Assembly (NCBI RefSeq): GCF_030524025.1
Contig: NZ_JAUNHI010000020.1
Span: forward strand, 1-44,819
DNA from: Actinomyces sp.
GTDB lineage: Bacteria > Actinomycetota > Actinomycetes > Actinomycetales > Actinomycetaceae
Direction of reading: 5' to 3'
DNA length: 44,819 nucleotides
The notes under the pieces are model-generated. The model was not told the DNA's origin. It saw only the letters and a list, made by a program, of their open reading frames with translations, and ran no database searches. This document shows, one piece after another, positions 22,790 to 32,697 of this stretch (position 1 is its first letter; each line of letters opens with the position of its first letter). Position numbers and translations under genes: made by a program.

Positions 22790-23032
22790 ATGGACGTGCT
22801 GCGCATCATCCTCCAGGTGCTCCTGGTCCTGACGAGCTTCTTCCTCATCATGTCGGTGCTCCTGCACAAGGGCAAGGGAGGCGGGCTGTCGGACATGTTC
22901 GGTGGTGGCATCTCCTCCTCGGCGGGCACCTCCGGTGTTGCCGAGCGCAACCTCGACCGGATCACGGTGGGGGTCGCTCTCGTGTGGACCGCCACCATCA
23001 TCGGGCTCGGTCTTCTTGCCAAGCTCGTCTGA
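22790..23032 (+). CDS. secG: protein-export membrane protein SecG
   Basis: SecG is the small non-essential subunit of the SecYEG translocon. The 80-residue protein has two membrane segments (about 4-22 and 58-78) joined by [15 protein letters not shown], the typical Gly-rich SecG loop. The ATG at 22790 has GAAGGG 9 bases upstream; an ATG at 22733 would add proline-rich sequence unlike SecG. Its place after tpiA matches other actinobacteria. Confidence 0.95.
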   Translation: MDVLRIILQVLLVLTSFFLIMSVLLHKGKGGGLSDMFGGGISSSAGTSGVAERNLDRITVGVALVWTATIIGLGLLAKLV

Positions 23033-23051
23033 GCAGCCCCTTCCGGCGAGC

Positions 23052-24002
23052 TTGGACCCGCGGGGCGGTGCGGCCGAGCGGGCCCTGAGCAGTTACCTCG
23101 CCCACCTGCGGGTCGAGCGGGGGCTGAGCCCCAACACACTGGCCGCCTACGAGCGCGACCTGACCCGCTACCTCGCCTTTCTCACCGCGCGCGGGATCAC
23201 CGACCCGGCCGGCGTGGGGGAGCAGGACGTGGCCGCCTTCCTCGAGGCGCTGCGCACCGGGGCCGACGGGGGGCGCCCCCTGGCCCCGGCTTCTGCCTCG
23301 CGCACGGTCACGGCCGTGCGCGGGTGGCACCGTTTCCTCCACGAGGAGGGGGCCACGGCGCTGGACCCCTCCGCCCAGGTGCGCCCGCCCCAGGTCGGGC
23401 GCCGCCTGCCCAAGGCCCTGACCGTCGAGGAGGTGAGCCGGCTCCTGGAGTCGGTCGGCCACGAGGACACCCCCGAGGCCCTGCGCGACCGCGCCCTGCT
23501 CGAGGTCCTCTACGCCACCGGGGCGCGCATCACCGAGGCGGTCTCCCTGGCCGTCGACGACCTCGACCCCGAGGCCGGCTGCCTGCGGCTGTTCGGCAAG
23601 GGCCGCAAGGAGCGGCTCGTGCCCGTGGGCCAGTACGCCTGGAAGGCGCTCGATGCCTACCTCGTGCGCGGCCGCCCTGTGCTGGCCGCCAGGGGGACGG
23701 GATGCGCCGAGGTCTTCCTCAACACCCGCGGACGCCCCCTGTCCCGCCAGTCCGCCTGGATGGTGCTGCAGCGGGCCGCGGCCGGCGCGGGCCTGGACGA
23801 CCCCTCGGGGCAGCGGCGGGTCTCGCCCCACACCCTGCGCCACTCCTTCGCCACCCACCTGCTGTCGGGCGGGGCCGACGTGCGCGTCGTCCAGGAGATG
23901 CTCGGGCACGCCTCGGTGACGACCACCCAGATCTACACGCGCGTGACCGTCGACCACCTGCGCGAGGTCTACGCCACGAGCCACCCGCGCGCCCAGGGCT
24001 GA
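23052..24002 (+). CDS. xerD: tyrosine recombinase XerD
   Basis: XerD with XerC resolves chromosome dimers at dif. The 316-residue protein has the N-terminal SAM-like domain ([19 protein letters not shown] and following) and the catalytic domain: the first Arg in [14 protein letters not shown], the Lys region [40 protein letters not shown] with the nucleophilic Tyr, and the usual C-terminal tail. No ATG or GTG fits the start. TTG 23052 gives [19 protein letters not shown] 23016, which overlaps the end of secG, is the alternative. The start is therefore uncertain by 12 codons. It heads a chromosome-segregation block (parA, scpA, scpB). Confidence 0.9.
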   Translation: MDPRGGAAERALSSYLAHLRVERGLSPNTLAAYERDLTRYLAFLTARGITDPAGVGEQDVAAFLEALRTGADGGRPLAPASASRTVTAVRGWHRFLHEEGATALDPSAQVRPPQVGRRLPKALTVEEVSRLLESVGHEDTPEALRDRALLEVLYATGARITEAVSLAVDDLDPEAGCLRLFGKGRKERLVPVGQYAWKALDAYLVRGRPVLAARGTGCAEVFLNTRGRPLSRQSAWMVLQRAAAGAGLDDPSGQRRVSPHTLRHSFATHLLSGGADVRVVQEMLGHASVTTTQIYTRVTVDHLREVYATSHPRAQG

Positions 24003-24059
24003 GGCCCCGGACTGGCCCGTCCCGGCGTCGACATCCGGGTCGAGTGAGGCGTTGTCGAT

Positions 24060-24065
24060 TAGGCT
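24060..24065 (+). promoter_or_regulatory. -10 box, leaderless promoter of parA
   Basis: TAGGCT followed by 6 bases and GTG 24072. It is one of the clearest examples of the motif. Confidence 0.55.
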
Positions 24066-24071
24066 GCCCGC

Positions 24072-24941
24072 GTGAACGACTCCAACCAGCCCGGCATGAT
24101 CGACCTCCCCGACATCGTCGTCGAGGACAAGGTGTTCCCTGAACCCGCGCCGCTGGAGTCCCATGGTCCGGCGCGCGTCATCTCCATGTGCAACCAGAAG
24201 GGCGGGGTCGGCAAGACGACGACCACCATCAACCTGGGCGCCGCCCTGGCCGAGTACGGGCGCAAGGTGCTTGTCGTCGACTTCGACCCCCAGGGCGCGG
24301 CCAGCGCCGGACTGGGGATCAACGCCAACGAGCTCGACACCACCATCTACGACCTGCTCGTGGCCTCCCGCCCCGACGTGCGCACCGTCATCCTGCCCAC
24401 CGGCGTGCCGGACCTGGACATCGTCCCGGCCAACATCGACCTGTCGGCCGCCGAGGTCCAGCTCGTCAACGAGGTGGCCCGCGAGCAGGCCCTCACCCGG
24501 GTGCTGCGCCCCGTGCTGGACGACTACGACATCATCCTGGTTGACTGCCAGCCCTCGCTCGGCCTGCTGACCATCAACGCGCTGACCGCCTCGCACGGGG
24601 TCATCATCCCCTTGGAGACCGAGTTCTTCGCCCTGCGCGGGGTCGCCCTGCTCGTCGAGACCGTCGACCGCGTGCGCGACCGTCTCAACCCCCGCCTGCA
24701 GATCGACGGGATCCTGGCCACGATGGTCGACCAGCGCACTCTGCACTCCCGGGAGGTGCTCGAGCGGCTCGAGGACGCCTTCGCTGAGCAGCTCTTCGAC
24801 ACTCGCATCCGGCGCACCATCAAGTTCCCCGACGCCTCGGTGGCCAGCGAGCCCATCACCTCCTACGCCCCGGGGCACGCCGGCGCCGAGGCCTACCGGC
24901 GCCTGGCGCGGGAGATTATCGCCCGCGGTGATGTCGCCTGA
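24072..24941 (+). CDS. ParA/Soj-family ATPase
   Basis: The 289-residue protein is a ParA-type ATPase with a deviant Walker A, CNQKGGVGKTTTTINLG (about 38-54), VLVVDFDPQGAASAGLG, and DCQPSLGLLTINAL as Walker B. No ParB gene follows; instead scpA overlaps its end. This is the second ParA-like gene that actinobacteria keep beside scpAB (in M. tuberculosis Rv1708, Rv1709, Rv1710), separate from the parAB pair near the origin. Its exact job is not settled; a link to chromosome handling with the condensin subunits is inferred from place. About 37 residues precede the Walker A. Confidence 0.92.
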   Translation: MNDSNQPGMIDLPDIVVEDKVFPEPAPLESHGPARVISMCNQKGGVGKTTTTINLGAALAEYGRKVLVVDFDPQGAASAGLGINANELDTTIYDLLVASRPDVRTVILPTGVPDLDIVPANIDLSAAEVQLVNEVAREQALTRVLRPVLDDYDIILVDCQPSLGLLTINALTASHGVIIPLETEFFALRGVALLVETVDRVRDRLNPRLQIDGILATMVDQRTLHSREVLERLEDAFAEQLFDTRIRRTIKFPDASVASEPITSYAPGHAGAEAYRRLAREIIARGDVA

Positions 24942-25770
24942 GATGACGCTGGCGCCGGCCCTCGACAGCTCGCCTGACACCGTCGACGGCCCCCAGCGGG
25001 TGCCCGGCTTCTCGGTGAGCCTGCCCCAGTTCGAGGGGCCTTTCGACCTGCTGCTCGCCCTCATCGCCCGTCGGCGCCTCGATGTCACCGAGCTCGCCCT
25101 GGCGGAGGTGACCGATGACTTCATCGCCCACATGCGGGCCGACTGGGACCTGGAGCACGCCAGCGAGTTCGTCGTGGTCGCCTCTACCCTCCTGGCGCTC
25201 AAGGCCCACCGGCTCCTGCCCCACGACCCGCAGGAGGAGGACGAAGACATGGAGCTGCTCGAGGCGCGTGACCTGCTCTTCGCGCGCCTGCTGCAGTACC
25301 GGGCCTACAAGGAGGCGGCGGCCGCGCTGGCCCGAAGGGCCGCGACCGCCTCGCGCAGCCACCCGCGTGCCGTGGCGCCCCCTGCCGAGCTCGCCGCTCT
25401 CCTGCCCCGGCTCATCGCCACCATCGGGCCCCAGGACCTGGCCCGGTTGGCCGCCGGGGCGCTGACCCGCCCGCGGGACCCCGGCGTCCAGACCGTCCAT
25501 CTCCACGAGCGAGTGCCCGTGGGGGAGCAGGTCGGCCTCCTGGCCGAGCGGCTCCGGCGCCACGGGACCCTCAGCTTCGCCGAGCTGACCGCCGACGCGG
25601 GGCGCACCGCCGTCGTCGTCGCCCGCTTCCTGGCCCTGCTCCTCCTGCACCGCCAGGGCGAGGTCGACCTCAGCCAGGAGGAGGCCATGGGGGAGATCAC
25701 CGTGACCTGGTGCGGCGGCCAGGAGCCGACCGCACTGGTCGGGGCCGACCTGGAGGAGGAGTTCGCATGA
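24931..25770 (+). CDS. scpA: segregation and condensation protein A
   Basis: ScpA is the kleisin that bridges SMC dimers in bacterial condensin. The protein (about 279 residues) has the kleisin N-terminal block FEGPFDLLLALIARRRLDVTELALAEVTDDF, the helix ASEFVVVASTLLALKAHRLLP, an acidic linker (QEEDEDMELLE), and a C-terminal winged helix (LSFAELTADAGRTAVVVARFLALLLLHRQGEV). Start codons GTG 24928, ATG 24931 and ATG 24943 are possible; all overlap or touch the parA stop. The last, with GGTGAT upstream, is a fair alternative. Its stop overlaps the scpB start as ATGA. Confidence 0.93.
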   Translation: MSPEMTLAPALDSSPDTVDGPQRVPGFSVSLPQFEGPFDLLLALIARRRLDVTELALAEVTDDFIAHMRADWDLEHASEFVVVASTLLALKAHRLLPHDPQEEDEDMELLEARDLLFARLLQYRAYKEAAAALARRAATASRSHPRAVAPPAELAALLPRLIATIGPQDLARLAAGALTRPRDPGVQTVHLHERVPVGEQVGLLAERLRRHGTLSFAELTADAGRTAVVVARFLALLLLHRQGEVDLSQEEAMGEITVTWCGGQEPTALVGADLEEEFA

Positions 25771-26375
25771 GCACCCGTGGAGGATCGGGGGGCGCCGACG
25801 GCCCGGAGCGGCTGCGCGCCGCCGTCGAGGCGGTGCTCATCGTCTCCGACGAGCCGGTCACGCCCGCCGCCCTGGGCGAGGCCCTCGGGGTCGGGGCACC
25901 GCAGGCCGAGGAGCTCCTGGAGTCCCTGGCCCGGGAGTACGCCGGCCAGGACGGCGGGCGGCCGAGCGGCTTCGTGCTGCGGCGCGCCGCCGGGGGGTGG
26001 CGGCTGGCCTCGTCCCCGGAGTTCTCCGACCTCGTCGAGCGCTTCGTCATCGGCGGGGCGACCGCCCGGCTCTCCCAGGCGGCCCTGGAGACCTTGGCGG
26101 TCATCGCCTACCGCCAGCCGGTCACCCGGGGGCGGGTGGCCGCTATCCGGGGGGTCAATGTCGACGGCGTCGTGCGCACCCTCCACGCCCGGGGGCTGAT
26201 CGAGGAGACCGGCACCGAGCCCAGCGGCGCCATCCTGTACCGCACGACCGCCGAGTTCCTCGAGTACCTGGGCATCGACTCCCTGGGCGAGCTGCCGCCC
26301 CTGGCGCCCTACCTGCCCGACACCTCGGTCCTGGGGGACATCGAGGAGGAGATGACTGGAAGGACCCCGCGATGA
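25767..26375 (+). CDS. scpB: segregation and condensation protein B
   Basis: ScpB binds the ScpA kleisin in the SMC complex. The 202-residue protein has two winged-helix units: the first from ERLRAAVEAVLIVSDEPVT, the second with LSQAALETLAVIAYRQPVTRG and VRTLHARGLIEETG, and the conserved ending YRTTAEFLEYLGIDSLGELP. ATG 25767 overlaps the scpA stop by ATGA, which suggests translational coupling. The stop overlaps the rluB start in the same way. Confidence 0.95.
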   Translation: MSTRGGSGGADGPERLRAAVEAVLIVSDEPVTPAALGEALGVGAPQAEELLESLAREYAGQDGGRPSGFVLRRAAGGWRLASSPEFSDLVERFVIGGATARLSQAALETLAVIAYRQPVTRGRVAAIRGVNVDGVVRTLHARGLIEETGTEPSGAILYRTTAEFLEYLGIDSLGELPPLAPYLPDTSVLGDIEEEMTGRTPR

Positions 26376-27325
26376 GCACCGGACGCCTGGACTTCGGAAC
26401 CGAGGAGTTCTACGACGAGGACGACCTCATCGAGCTCGACGAGACCGCCGACGCCCGCACCCTGGCCGACTTCGACGCCCAGGCCCTCGACGAGGACGCC
26501 GAGGCCCTGGCCATCGCCGAGCGCCTGCGGGCGGCGCGCGGCGGGGCGGATGACCCCCATGTCGAGGGCGGTGTGCGCCTCCAGAAGGTCCTCGCCCGGG
26601 CCGGGGTGGGCTCGCGGCGGGCCTGCGAGGGCCTCATCAACGCCGGCAGGGTGAGCGTCGACGGGGTCACCGTCGCCGAGCCCGGGGTGCGCGTGGACCC
26701 CCGTTCCCAGGAGATCAGGGTCGACGGCTCACGCGTCCTGGCCAACCCCGACCTCATCACCGTGGTGCTCCACAAGCCCGCCGGGGTGGTCACGACGATG
26801 GACGACCCCGAGGGGCGGCCCACGGTCGCCGAGATCGGCAGGCGCTGGGTGGCCGAGCACGCCGAGGAGCTGGCCGATCCCGGCTCAGTGCGTCTCGTGC
26901 ACGTCGGGCGCCTCGACACCGACACCGAGGGGCTGCTGCTGCTGTCCAACGACGGGGAGCTGTCCCACCGCCTCATGCACCCCTCCTACGAGATCTCCAA
27001 GACCTATGTCGCGATCGTCGAGGGGGCGGTCGAGCCATGGGTGCCCCGCAAGCTCAAGCGCGGCATCGAGCTCGATGACGGGATGGCCAGCGCCGACCGG
27101 GTGGTGGTCAAAGACTCCGGTCCCGGCGGCTCGATCGTCGAGCTCACCCTGCACTCGGGCCGCAACCGGATCGTGCGACGCATGCTGGCGGCCGTCGGCC
27201 ACCCGGTCGTGCGCCTGTCACGCACCCGGATCGGGCCGCTGGGCATCGGCTCCCTGCGGCCCGGGCAGGTCCGGGCGCTGACGGGCCAGGAGATCCGCGC
27301 CCTCCAGGCCGAGGTGGGGCTGTGA
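26372..27325 (+). CDS. rluB: 23S rRNA pseudouridine synthase, RluB type
   Basis: The 317-residue protein would convert a uridine of 23S rRNA (helix 89 in the family) to pseudouridine. After an acidic 65-residue N-terminal extension comes an S4 RNA-binding domain (VRLQKVLARAGVGSRRACEGLINAGRVSVDG), then the catalytic domain with HVGRLDTDTEGLLLLSNDGEL, which holds the catalytic Asp, and LHSGRNRIVRRMLAAVGHPV. The start overlaps the scpB stop (ATGA) and the stop overlaps the tyrA start (GTGA). This order is conserved in actinobacteria. Confidence 0.93.
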   Translation: MSTGRLDFGTEEFYDEDDLIELDETADARTLADFDAQALDEDAEALAIAERLRAARGGADDPHVEGGVRLQKVLARAGVGSRRACEGLINAGRVSVDGVTVAEPGVRVDPRSQEIRVDGSRVLANPDLITVVLHKPAGVVTTMDDPEGRPTVAEIGRRWVAEHAEELADPGSVRLVHVGRLDTDTEGLLLLSNDGELSHRLMHPSYEISKTYVAIVEGAVEPWVPRKLKRGIELDDGMASADRVVVKDSGPGGSIVELTLHSGRNRIVRRMLAAVGHPVVRLSRTRIGPLGIGSLRPGQVRALTGQEIRALQAEVGL

Positions 27326-28521
27326 GCGCCCCGGGCCCCGGGCCCGGAGCCGGCCACGGCCGGCCACCGACCAACCCCTCGGCCACGGTGTCCACCGCCG
27401 GCCCTGTCCTCGTCGTGGGCTCGGGCCTGCTGGGCACCTCCTTGGCGCTGGCACTGTCCTCCGCCGGTATCGAGGTCCAGCTGGAGGACACCTCGCCGAC
27501 CTCCCTGGCCCTGGCCCGGGACATGGGCGCAGGCATGCCGCGGGCGCCGCGGGACGAGGAGCCGCGGCTCGTTGTCGTGGCCACGCCCCCGGACGTGACC
27601 GCCGTCGTCGTTCTCGACCAGCTCGCCGCTCACCCCGAGGCGGTGGTCACCGACGTCGCCTCGGTCAAGGAGCGGGTGGCCGCCGAGGTCCGTGCCCACG
27701 CCGGGCGGCAGGCACGCCGCTACGTCGGCAGCCACCCGATGGCCGGCCGGGAGCGCTCGGGGGCCGGGTCGGCCGACGCCGACCTGTTCGTCGGGCGGCC
27801 CTGGGTGGTCGTGGCCGATGGCTCCGCCCCGGAGGCCGAGCTGGCCGTGCGCAACCTCGCCGTGGACGTCGGGGCCACACCGGTGCGCATGGGCGCGGCG
27901 GAGCACGACGCCGCGGTGGCGGCCGTCTCCCACGTGCCCCAGCTCGTGTCCTCCCTCCTGGCGGCCCGTCTCGAGGTCCTGCCCGAAAGCGCTCTGGCCC
28001 TGGCCGGCCAGGGCCTGCGGGACACGACGAGGATCGCGGCCTCCGACCCGCGCCTGTGGTCGGCGATCGTCGTGGGCAACGCCGGCCCGGTGGCCGCGAT
28101 CCTGCGCGAGCTGCGCGAGGACCTCGACCGCCTCATCGAGGGCGTGTCGGCGGCCGCCGTGGCTCCGGGCAGCCCCGAGCTCGCGGCACCCGGACGCGCC
28201 GGGGTCCTCGCCCCGGGTGCGGTGGGAGCCGTCACCGACGTGATGACCCGCGGCGGCACCGGGCGCGCGCGCATTCCCGGTAAGCACGGGGGAGCGCCGC
28301 GCCGTTACGCCGAGGTGCAGGTTCTCGTGCCCGACTCGGCAGGCTCCCTGGGCCGGCTGTTCGGCGACATCGGCGAGGCGGGGATCAATATCGAGGACTT
28401 CGGCCTGGAGCACTCGGCGGGCCAGTCGGTGGGCATCGCGACCCTCTCGGTGCTGCCCAGCGCCGCCCAGCCCCTCGAGGCGGCCCTGGACCAGCGGGGC
28501 TGGCGCGTCGTCGTGTCCTGA
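27322..28521 (+). CDS. tyrA: prephenate dehydrogenase
   Basis: Prephenate dehydrogenase makes 4-hydroxyphenylpyruvate on the way to tyrosine. The 399-residue protein has a Rossmann start [17 protein letters not shown] (about 35-51), [22 protein letters not shown] with the catalytic His, and a C-terminal ACT domain ([20 protein letters not shown] and following), which usually gives feedback control by tyrosine. The GTG start overlaps the rluB stop. The first about 33 residues are proline/glycine-rich and may be disordered; a later start cannot be excluded. Confidence 0.92.
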   Translation: MSAPGPGPGAGHGRPPTNPSATVSTAGPVLVVGSGLLGTSLALALSSAGIEVQLEDTSPTSLALARDMGAGMPRAPRDEEPRLVVVATPPDVTAVVVLDQLAAHPEAVVTDVASVKERVAAEVRAHAGRQARRYVGSHPMAGRERSGAGSADADLFVGRPWVVVADGSAPEAELAVRNLAVDVGATPVRMGAAEHDAAVAAVSHVPQLVSSLLAARLEVLPESALALAGQGLRDTTRIAASDPRLWSAIVVGNAGPVAAILRELREDLDRLIEGVSAAAVAPGSPELAAPGRAGVLAPGAVGAVTDVMTRGGTGRARIPGKHGGAPRRYAEVQVLVPDSAGSLGRLFGDIGEAGINIEDFGLEHSAGQSVGIATLSVLPSAAQPLEAALDQRGWRVVVS

Positions 28522-28673
28522 GCCGCTGGCAGTGCAGTGCCGCGGTCTGCCGAATAGTTCGCCTTCTCGGAGGTGGGCGCGGGACTGTGCGCGGATTCAT
28601 CGGCACGGCCGGGCCGCGGAGGTGTTTCGGTGTGGGACCCTTGGGCGAGTTGACCGAAGGGCTGGAGGAGCAT

Positions 28674-30839
28674 ATGGGAGTCGTCGTCGCCATCGACGGG
28701 CCGAGCGGGTCGGGCAAGTCGACCGTCTCGCGGCGGGTGGCCGCCGAGCTCGGCCTGGCCTATCTTGACACCGGTGCCATGTACCGTGCCGCCGCCTGGT
28801 GGTGCGAGCACTGCGGCATCGCGCTGGACAATGCCGCGGCGGTCACCCGCGCGGTCGAGACGATGCCCCTGGTCATGGGCATGGACCCCGAGGACCCCGG
28901 CGTGGAGTGCGACGGCGTCGACATCGCCGAGGCCATCCGTGATCCGCACATCTCCCAGGTGGTCTCGAAGGTGGCCACGAACCTGGAGGTGCGCGCCGAG
29001 CTGGCCCGTCTTCAGCGTGAGATCATCCACGCCGAGGCGGTGGGGCTGCGCGGCTCCTTCTCCCAGGGGGCCGGGGTGGTCGCCGAGGGGCGTGACACGA
29101 CGACCGTCGTGGCCCCGCAGGCCGATGTCCGCCTTCTGCTGACCGCCTCGGAGGAGGCCCGGCTGCACCGCCGGGCCGCCGACCTCGACGCCGCCGGCAA
29201 GTCGGTGGATGCTGCCGCGTTGCGGGACCAGGTCGTGCGCCGCGACCGGGACGACGCCACGGTCTCCCAGTTCCTCACCGCTCCTGAGGGCGTCACGGTT
29301 GTCGACACCTCGCAGATGGACCTGGCCGAGAGTGTCGAGCACGTCATCTCCCTCATCGAGGCGGCCCTGGACGAGGCGGCCGAGCGCGACGCCGAGGCGG
29401 TGCGGCACGCCGAGGCCCTGCGCGCCGGGCTGGAGGACTACGAGCTCGACGAGGAGGATCTGGCGCTGCTGTCCGGCGAGGAGATCCCCACCGGACAGGA
29501 CGGCCTGGAGGCCGGGCTGCCGGTCCTGGCGGTGGTCGGACGCCCGAACGTCGGCAAGTCGACGCTGGTCAACCGGGTCCTGGGTCGCCGGGTCGCGGTG
29601 GTCCAGGACACCCCGGGCGTGACTCGCGACCGCGTCTCCTACCCGGCCGAGTGGGCCGGGCGGCGTTTCACCATCGTCGACACCGGCGGCTGGGAGGTCG
29701 ACGTCGAGGGCCTGGACGCCGCCGTCGCCACCCAGGCGGAGGTGGCTGTCGAGCTGGCCGATGCCGTCCTGCTCGTTGTCGACGCCCAGGTGGGGATCAC
29801 CGACACGGACGCATCGATCGTCAAGATGCTGCGTCGCAGCAGCAAGCCGGTGATCCTGGCGGCCAACAAGGTCGACTCCTCGGCGCAGGAGGGGGACGCC
29901 GCCGCCCTGTGGAACTTGGGCCTGGGGGAGCCTTACGCGGTCTCGGCCCTCCATGGGCGCGGTTCGGGGGAGGTCCTCGACGCCGCGCTGGCGGTGCTGC
30001 CAGAGGTCTCGGCGGTGGCCGGTCCGGTGCCGGACGGCGACCTGCACCGGGTGGCACTCGTGGGCCGGCCCAATGTCGGCAAGTCGAGCCTGCTCAACTC
30101 GATCGCCGGCGCCCAGCGGGTGGTCGTCAACGAGGTGGCCGGAACGACCCGTGACCCCGTCGACGAGGTCGTCGAGCTCGATGGGCGCCAGTGGATGTTC
30201 GTCGACACCGCCGGGATCCGCCGCCGGGTGCGCCAGACGCGGGGTGCAGACTACTACGCGGTGCTGCGCACCCAGGGCGCCATCGAGAAGGCGGAGGTGG
30301 CCGTTGTGCTGCTTGACGCCTCCGAGCCGGTCAGTGAGCAGGACGTGCGGGTCATCCAGCAGGTGGTCGACGCCGGCCGGGCCCTCGTGCTGGTCAACAA
30401 CAAGTGGGATCTTGTCGATGAGGAGCGTCAGAAGATGCTCGCCTGGGAGACCGAGCACGACCTGGGTCACGTCTCCTGGGCGCCGCACATCAACGTGGCT
30501 GCCCGCACGGGTTGGCACACCAACCGGCTCGTGCGCGCCCTGGACGCCGCCCTGGAGGGGTGGACCACCCGGGTGCCCACCGGGAGGCTCAATGCCTTCC
30601 TCGGCCAGCTGCAGTCGGCCACGCCCCACCCCCTGCGCGGTGGCAAGCAGCCGCGGATCCTGTTCGCCACCCAGGCGCAGACCGCCCCGCCGCGCATTGT
30701 CATCTTCACCACCGGCTTCCTGGACGCCGGCTACCGGCGCTTCATCGAGCGCCGCCTGCGCGAGGAGTTCGGTTTTGTGGGCACCCCGATCCAGATCGGG
30801 GTGCGCGTGCGCGAGAAGCGGGACCGTCGCCGCAGGTGA
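28674..30839 (+). CDS. cmk-der: cytidylate kinase fused to GTPase Der
   Basis: One 721-residue protein joins two enzymes. Residues about 1-230 are cytidylate kinase, which phosphorylates CMP and dCMP: P-loop [15 protein letters not shown] and [11 protein letters not shown] are clear. An acidic linker follows ([14 protein letters not shown]). Residues about 280-721 are Der/EngA, a ribosome-assembly GTPase with two G domains: [14 protein letters not shown] with DTGGWE and ANKVD, then [14 protein letters not shown] with DTAGIRR and NNKWD, and a KH-like end with [14 protein letters not shown]. The fusion is known in Actinomyces and Bifidobacterium; in mycobacteria the two are separate neighbours. 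ATG 28674 has GGAGGAG upstream; 152 bases separate it from tyrA. Confidence 0.96.
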   Translation: MGVVVAIDGPSGSGKSTVSRRVAAELGLAYLDTGAMYRAAAWWCEHCGIALDNAAAVTRAVETMPLVMGMDPEDPGVECDGVDIAEAIRDPHISQVVSKVATNLEVRAELARLQREIIHAEAVGLRGSFSQGAGVVAEGRDTTTVVAPQADVRLLLTASEEARLHRRAADLDAAGKSVDAAALRDQVVRRDRDDATVSQFLTAPEGVTVVDTSQMDLAESVEHVISLIEAALDEAAERDAEAVRHAEALRAGLEDYELDEEDLALLSGEEIPTGQDGLEAGLPVLAVVGRPNVGKSTLVNRVLGRRVAVVQDTPGVTRDRVSYPAEWAGRRFTIVDTGGWEVDVEGLDAAVATQAEVAVELADAVLLVVDAQVGITDTDASIVKMLRRSSKPVILAANKVDSSAQEGDAAALWNLGLGEPYAVSALHGRGSGEVLDAALAVLPEVSAVAGPVPDGDLHRVALVGRPNVGKSSLLNSIAGAQRVVVNEVAGTTRDPVDEVVELDGRQWMFVDTAGIRRRVRQTRGADYYAVLRTQGAIEKAEVAVVLLDASEPVSEQDVRVIQQVVDAGRALVLVNNKWDLVDEERQKMLAWETEHDLGHVSWAPHINVAARTGWHTNRLVRALDAALEGWTTRVPTGRLNAFLGQLQSATPHPLRGGKQPRILFATQAQTAPPRIVIFTTGFLDAGYRRFIERRLREEFGFVGTPIQIGVRVREKRDRRRR

Positions 30840-30996
30840 GCGGTCCCGGGCGGCATCCCGGGGAGGAAGTCTTCCGCGCGAGACCTCACACGCCGAGGAC
30901 CATGAGCACCGTGGAGGCCATGAACAGCAGGAGGAGCAGAACCTCAGCGATGAGTACCCGTCGGAGATCGTTCGGCTCGCCCGGGGTCCCTCGATG

Positions 30997-31203
30997 TCAC
31001 CAGGCCCGGACAAGCAGACAGGCGACGACGGCGAGGGCCGGCACACTCAGCAGTGCGGTCAGTCCCGCAGCGACGGAACCGACGCCGTCGAGCCATTCAC
31101 CGGTCACGCGCAGCACCAGCTGAGCGGTGACGGCCCAGTTGGCGACGACCACGAGGGTGATGAGCCAGCGGATGAGCCTTGCCCTGTCCGGGGCCGGTTT
31201 CAT
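30997..31203 (-). CDS. small two-span membrane protein of unknown function
   Basis: The 68-residue reading frame (starting MKPAPDRARLI) has two hydrophobic segments (about 10-28 and 42-64) separated by RVTGEWLDGVG. Such small membrane proteins are common beside transporters, and the composition is far from random for this GC content. No ribosome site is seen before ATG 31203; GTG 31224 would add 7 residues. The family is not recognised. It lies between cmk-der and a damaged DUF421 gene and converges on cmk-der. Confidence 0.4.
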   Translation of the reverse strand: MKPAPDRARLIRWLITLVVVANWAVTAQLVLRVTGEWLDGVGSVAAGLTALLSVPALAVVACLLVRAW

Positions 31204-31344
31204 GGGGGTGGGGCGCGTGTCCACGCATCGACGCTGTCAATCGTCGGGAGCACGGCGGTGGGGGGCTGGCTGCGCTGCTCCGCCACCCCGCATGCCCGGG
31301 CCGGGGTGGAGGCGCGGGTGAGGACATGCTGGGAGGATGGCCGC

Positions 31345-31918
31345 ATGTGGAGCGACCTGTTCGTCATGACCGTCCCTGTGGCCGACAAGGTGCTGCGTAC
31401 CGTGGTCGTCTATCTCGCCATCGCGGTGCTGCTGCGCGTGGCGGGCAAGCGTCTCATGGCGCAGATGAATAGCCTGGACCTCGTCGTGGTCCTGCTGTTG
31501 AGCAACGTCGTTCAAAACGCGATCATCGGCCCGGACAACTCGCTGCTCGGCGGTCTGCTGGGGGCGGTCGTCCTCATCGTGGTCAACGTCGCGGCGGACA
31601 GGTGGGCCCAGCGCCTGCCACGAGTGCGGTGGGCCCCGGGAGGGACAGGGCACGGTGGTCGTGCGCAACGGGCTCATCGACCGGCGGGCGCTCAGGCGCC
31701 TGGGCACCTCTGAGCGGGAGCTGGCCGGCGCCCTGCGCAGGCAGGGCGCCAATGACATCACCGACGTTGACATCGCGGTCATCGAGCCGGGCGGCGACAT
31801 CGATGTGCATCTGCGGCCTGCGGAGCAGGCCGTGACCAGGGCCGAGCTCGATGCGGCGGTCGCTGGGCTCAAGGCGGCGATCGCCGCGGGCCCGCAGCCG
31901 CCGAACGGGGATCGGTGA
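31345..31918 (+). pseudogene. frameshifted DUF421 (YetF-like) membrane protein
   Basis: The first frame (31345 to about 31630) encodes the membrane half of a DUF421 protein: VVVYLAIAVLLRVAGKRLMAQMNSLDLVVVLLLSNVVQNAIIG, the family signature in pieces. The second half, EGQGTVVVRNGLIDRRALRRLGTSERELAGALR and onward, is in the +1-shifted frame to base 31918. Both halves lie end to end with nothing missing, so one base was gained or lost near 31621-31645, inside a G/C run (GGGCCCCGGGAGGG). It is either a pseudogene or a sequencing error. GGGAGGA marks ATG 31345. DUF421 proteins are membrane proteins with a cytosolic domain; their role is poorly known. Confidence 0.75.
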
Positions 31919-31980
31919 CGTGGCCGGCTGCCTATCGGACGGCCCTCGTGCGACTACGCGGAGGCCGGACGGCGGACCTG

Positions 31981-32325
31981 TCAGTCCTGGGCACTGCCTG
32001 CCTGGGCGGCCCAGGCGGCGATGCGGCGGGCGCTCTCGGCCTCGGAGACGTCCTCGACCCGGGTCATGACCGTCCAGCGCACACCGAAGGGGTCGCGCCG
32101 GGAGGCGTAGCGGTAACGGTCCCCGGAGACGAAGGTAGTGGCCGGCTCCCGGATCACGGCGCCGGTCTGCCGGGCGGCCTCGACGACAGCGTCGACGTCG
32201 GGGCAGTACAGGCCCATCGAGTAGCAGACCTCCTCACCCTCAGGTGGGGGCACGAGGCCGAAGTCGGCCAGGGGAGCGCCGAGCTGGAGCTCGCCGTTGC
32301 CGAAGTCGAACTCGGCGCTGGCGGC
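31981..32325 (-). pseudogene. 5'-truncated VOC (glyoxalase/bleomycin-resistance) family gene
   Basis: About 115 C-terminal residues of a VOC-fold protein remain: EFDFGNGELQLG, a Met-containing strand SMGLYCPDVDAVVEAARQTGA, and RRDPFGVRWTVMTRVEDV near the end, which match the PhnB-like/glyoxalase pattern. The first about 40 residues of the fold are missing; upstream bases are the antisense of an AraC-family fragment. The reading frame runs on by chance to 32463, so a hybrid protein could be made, but the VOC part has no proper start. Confidence 0.75.
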
Positions 32326-32326
32326 C

Positions 32327-32641
32327 AATGACCTGGAGGAAATCATCGCTTCTGATCGCGCGATGGTGCGGGTCGAGCAGCTGGCCGGGCGCCTGGTGAT
32401 GTCGGTGCGCAGCGTCCAACGATTGGCCGAGCGATACATCGGGCTGCCGCCGCTGGCTGTCATCCGCCGCTACCGTCTTCAGGAGGCGGCTCAGCGTCTG
32501 CGTGAGAAGCCGGGGCTATCCATCGGAGAGGTCGCCGCCGACCTCGGCTACGCCGATCAGGCGCACCTGGCCGCCGACTTCCGCACCGTGCTCGGCCTGG
32601 CCCCCAGCGGCTACCGCAGCCGGCACGAGAGCACTCGGTGA
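32327..32641 (+). pseudogene. 5'-truncated AraC-family regulator gene (DNA-binding domain only)
   Basis: The remaining about 104 residues are the double helix-turn-helix domain of an AraC-type regulator: RVEQLAGRLVMSVRSVQRL, YIGLPPLAVIRRYRLQEAAQRL and VAADLGYADQAHLAADFRTVLGLAPSGYRS. The sensor domain, normally about 150 residues, is missing. The codons before residue DLEEII come from the antisense of the VOC gene. An ATG at 32297 would start a hybrid peptide of 114 residues. The two truncated genes were probably divergent neighbours before a deletion. Confidence 0.8.
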
Positions 32642-32697
32642 ACCCGACGGCCACTCGCCGACCGATCGACTGCCACAGTCCGGGCGCGATAGACTCA

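Noticed and set aside
30885-30996. Hydrophobic frame (LIAEVLLLLLFMASTVLMVLGV) after the small membrane gene
   Set aside because: No usable start codon in frame; it begins at the stop of the previous frame. It may be a frameshifted tail but cannot be supported.
31915-32331. Plus-strand frame opposite the VOC remnant
   Set aside because: Antisense of the VOC fragment; no start site or motif.
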